Below the pieces are notes generated by a model that was not told where the DNA came from, made no database searches, and saw only the letters and a list, made by a program, of their open reading frames with translations. DNA of 64,000 bases, taken from NCBI RefSeq assembly GCF_024586455.1, contig NC_065920.1:68604821-68668820 (forward strand), in the 5' to 3' direction. This document shows positions 60,986 through 64,000 of the stretch, piece after piece. Origin of the DNA: Bactrocera neohumeralis (Eukaryota > Arthropoda > Insecta > Diptera > Tephritidae). Position numbers and translations under genes: made by a program. Numbering within the stretch: position 1 is the stretch's first letter; every line of letters begins with the position of its first letter.

Positions 60986-62334
60986 TATAGTCATTAGATT
61001 GTTATTAATACAGATTACTTAACTAAACTTGCTAGTGGCACATGATCAGAAATCATACTGAAAACTTATTGCCTATATTAAAGGAATATTGATCTTTAGT
61101 ATTAGCCGTCCTTTTTATCTGTTGGATAATGATGGTTTACACATTCTTTTAAGTTAGACTATACTCTCTATAGCTGCAACAACGGCTTTAGTTACATATG
61201 TAGTTTACCTAAACACAGTCGGAATTAGTGATCATTTTCAAGAGGAACGGAGTATATCTTAGAGCACGTGCTCAGTATCAACGTTGACGTTCTGAGATAT
61301 ATTAACTTTGCCTTTAAAATGAAGACTTGTTAACCTACAGAACTAGGCATTGTATGTAACAACCATATTAATCCAGTTTAAGGCTGTTAATTAGGAAATC
61401 TCTCTCTCTACCTAAATTTCCAACACCTAAGCAGAGAGTTCTTCTGAGTTTACGGGGTAAGGAACTTTTTAACCCACAGAACAATAGATTAACTTAAATA
61501 ATTGTTTCGAACCTATTGCTGTATCTAAATTTCTATCTGTGCTTAGGCCACAGAACTCTGCATTAAGTATGTAGTAATCTGTTAGATATCAAGCAGGTAG
61601 GCATCAAACCATTTAAAGCTCTAGTTCAACACTGATACGCGCTGTGCTTCCGCCGATATAGCTCAAATTGAAAATATGAACTCCACATATTGGCATGTAA
61701 TTATATTTTAAATAAATGTTACCTAATAATTATGACATATTTTTTTAAATATTTTCTAACAATTTTTAAGTTTTACTTTTTACCGAACTAAGCTTTTATG
61801 AGACTTTCTATAATGTGATTTATAAAAAGCTCCGTCTGCTTTATATACGCTTTTTTCTTTAGCAAAAAATACAAATATAAACTGTATAAAGATGAAAATG
61901 CATTTCATACCCGCACATTGATATATACATATAACAGCAAATACAAATAACCTCAAACAATTTTAGTGAAAAATATGAACCAAACCTATATACTGTATTT
62001 TTACCATATATACATACATACATATGTATTTGTTTGCTTAATAAGTTCCTATATAATTTTTACTACTAATTAGAGTTGCTAAGTTTCGCTATTTTTCAAA
62101 ACTTACAGTGTTTAAGCGCCTAAAATTATGCTCGCTTTCATAGTATTACTTTTTTTTTTTTTGATCCGCAGTTTACAAGCTTTATATAGTATTTTTTTTT
62201 CTAATTATAATATATATTTTTATGGTTTTATGAAGCTTAATAATGTCTACGTGCTGTTCTTTATATTTAGTTAACTATGTTTGTAATGTAATATATGATT
62301 AAGCTTTATTCTTGAAACTCTCTTTTCCAACTAG
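60986..62334. other. intron before last exon B, no gene recognised
   Basis: AT-rich. 'agaactaggcattgtatgta' and related 'cacagaactctgcattaagt' phrases near 61340, 61480 and 61550 suggest a diverged duplication. No exon found. Confidence 0.5.
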
Positions 62335-62397
62335 GTGCCGCCCGAATCGAAAGCTGGACTTGGAAATGGCGGTGGTAGTGATATGCAACAGCAATAA
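62335..62397 (+). CDS. DPP6/DPP10-like peptidase, last exon version B (aa 890-909)
   Basis: Encodes VPPESKAGLGNGGGSDMQQQ and a TAA. Entered in phase 0 from exon 13 after a TTTTCCAACTAG acceptor, it gives a 909-aa protein. The tail is Gly/Gln-rich and very different from version A. The separating intron is 4.07 kb. Both versions fit the same donor at 58266, so they are mutually exclusive. Confidence 0.82.
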   Translation: MPPESKAGLGNGGGSDMQQQ

Positions 62398-64000
62398 AGT
62401 TACGAAAATGCTTTAATATTGATTAATTTTCTTTGAATACTAGTAGAGTGGAAAATACTAAAGCGCCTGAAAGTATGCTCAAAAAGTTTTGATTACTTAC
62501 TATGATTTGCTTTGAATAATTTTGAAGTTATGTACAGTATTTTGGGCATCGCAAAATCAAAATTACATACAATAACAAAACAAGTCGAAAATTACAAATT
62601 TTTATGGTTGTGAAATAAATACAAAAGCAACAACAGCAACTAAATGCACGAGCGCCAAAAAGTAGACAAAGCGAAACAAAACCAAACATTAACTTAACTA
62701 ATTTTAAATATATTTGCTGTCTTAATAAATTTACATATTATTTAAAAAGATGCTAAGATTGCAGAAGGGATTCTGAAAAAAGCTCTTTAGGGTAATAACC
62801 AAAGTGCAAACGCCTAGAAGCACACTATTTTTTCTTCAGTTTTAAAGTAAAACTACCTGTAGACATTTGTTTTCCGCGCACACTCCCATAATTATTAGAA
62901 ACTTATTTTTAATTTTAAAAATTTCAATTTTTAATGAAAAACTATACCTACACGAGAATAACCAGTATTTTAAGCGTTGACTTAAGCATTGTGTAAATTT
63001 TAAAAATTGAGCAAATAGCATAAAAAGTACATTTCTAAAGTAGTAGTGAAAATATTTAAGAGATACTAAAAAGTTTTTGAATAAAAAACTATAACTGAAT
63101 GATATAATTATAATAATAAATTATAAAAAAAAATTAAATCAAAATTAAGAAAGCGAAAGTAAGTAAAAAAAAAACAAATTAAAATTATTGAAAAAAAAAT
63201 AAACACTGCAATATGAAAATACTCAGAAAAAAATTAATTACAGTATTAAAAATTACAAATAACGGAAAAGCTCGAAATTAGCTGCGATATTAAGATTGAA
63301 GATATGCCTAACTATAGCTACAGTTATAAAAAAAATGTAAACATACAGTATAGAAACCAAAAATTAGTCCCTTAGTGCGCAGAAAATATAATTGAATAAA
63401 ATTTATTTAAAAGCTTGAATTTGGAAAAAGCTTAATATGTAAAAACTCATCAATTTGCTAAATAGTTAGCGCGCTTTTTACTAACGAATACAGCGCTTGC
63501 TGACAAGTAACTTTATTATAGAGTTTTAATGTTACTGTGGAGTGCTTTTGCAGCTTTTGGAGCCTAAAACTACGCAAAATAAAAATAAAGCTTTTAGATT
63601 TGGATATTTCGAAGTTCAAGGCAAATTACTGCTGCAATTGAGAACTATATTTATTACTATGTTGTTATTTTTTTTTATGTTTATTTGTGGAGCCTTAAAT
63701 TAGGCAACGGTAAATACCCGTATATATAAGCTTTAAAACTTTGCCGTTTTCGGGATTAAAACACCTTCTTTTATTAAACATTATATTTATGTTATTTAAA
63801 AGCTTGAATTTAGAAAAAGCTTAACACATAAAAGCTTTTGAATTTGCTGATGAGTAGCATGCTTTTTACTAACGCATTTAAATATTTGCCGACAAGTAAC
63901 GTTATTATTGTATTGAAATGTTACAGTGCGGTGCTTTTAGAGCTTTTGAAGCCTAAAACTATGCAAAAGAAAAATAAAGCTTTTTGAGTTTGATATTTTG
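62398..64000 (+). terminator. probable 3' UTR / downstream region with several AATAAA signals
   Basis: AATAAA hexamers occur at about 62614, 62724, 63198, 63395, 63578 and 63584, and again near 63970. Which is used cannot be told. No second gene starts before the window ends. Confidence 0.5.
63404..64000. repeat. direct duplication of about 205 bp
   Basis: 63404-63612 and 63792-64000 share 'ttatttaaaagcttgaattt', 'ctttttactaacg', 'gacaagtaac' and 'aaaataaagctttt' in order, at an offset of about 388 bp. The second copy may continue past the window. Each copy ends with a polyadenylation-like hexamer. Confidence 0.85.

Overview
The window is eukaryotic: AT-rich, intron-dominated and full of decayed transposable elements. 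The mix points to a higher (brachyceran) fly: mariner/Tc1 remnants, RTE and RNase H-bearing non-LTR remnants, a hAT remnant, and dispersed repeats with 'tactcttgcaac' ends. A tephritid fruit fly is my best guess. The species cannot be settled from sequence alone.

The window holds one clear protein-coding gene, on the + strand. It runs from a start codon at 13155 to alternative stop codons at 58882 or 62397. I reconstructed 13 shared coding exons whose reading-frame phases all agree, plus two mutually exclusive last exons. The predicted protein is 913 or 909 aa. It has a short cytoplasmic tail, one transmembrane segment at about residues 24-45, an eight-bladed-type DPP IV beta-propeller, and a C-terminal alpha/beta-hydrolase domain. 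The N-terminus matches the DPP6/DPP10 type, known in vertebrates as non-catalytic Kv4-channel auxiliary subunits. Unlike those proteins it keeps Ser755, Asp833, His865, the oxyanion Tyr671 and the Glu245/Glu246 pair, spaced almost as in DPP IV. It is therefore predicted to be an active or potentially active peptidase.

Layout: 1-13154 is upstream sequence with repeats and probable 5' UTR. 13185-34280 is a 21-kb first intron with a candidate second first exon (about 25.14-25.78 kb), a striking 1.4-kb cluster of TATCGATA/CGATA motifs (26.04-27.5 kb), and many TE remnants, including a mariner nested in another mariner. 34281-44161 holds exons 2-7. 44162-51873 is a TE-rich intron with a 100-bp satellite array that is co-linear with one at 9 kb. 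51874-58265 holds exons 8-13. 58266-62397 holds the two alternative last exons with a retrotransposon remnant between them. 62398-64000 is 3' UTR or downstream sequence with a duplicated 200-bp block.

I saw no tRNA, rRNA, CRISPR array or endogenous virus. Two minus-strand ORFs (16324-16632 and 46486-46761) look unlike the surrounding noise and remain unassigned. Motif counts and repeat boundaries were read by eye and should be treated as approximate.
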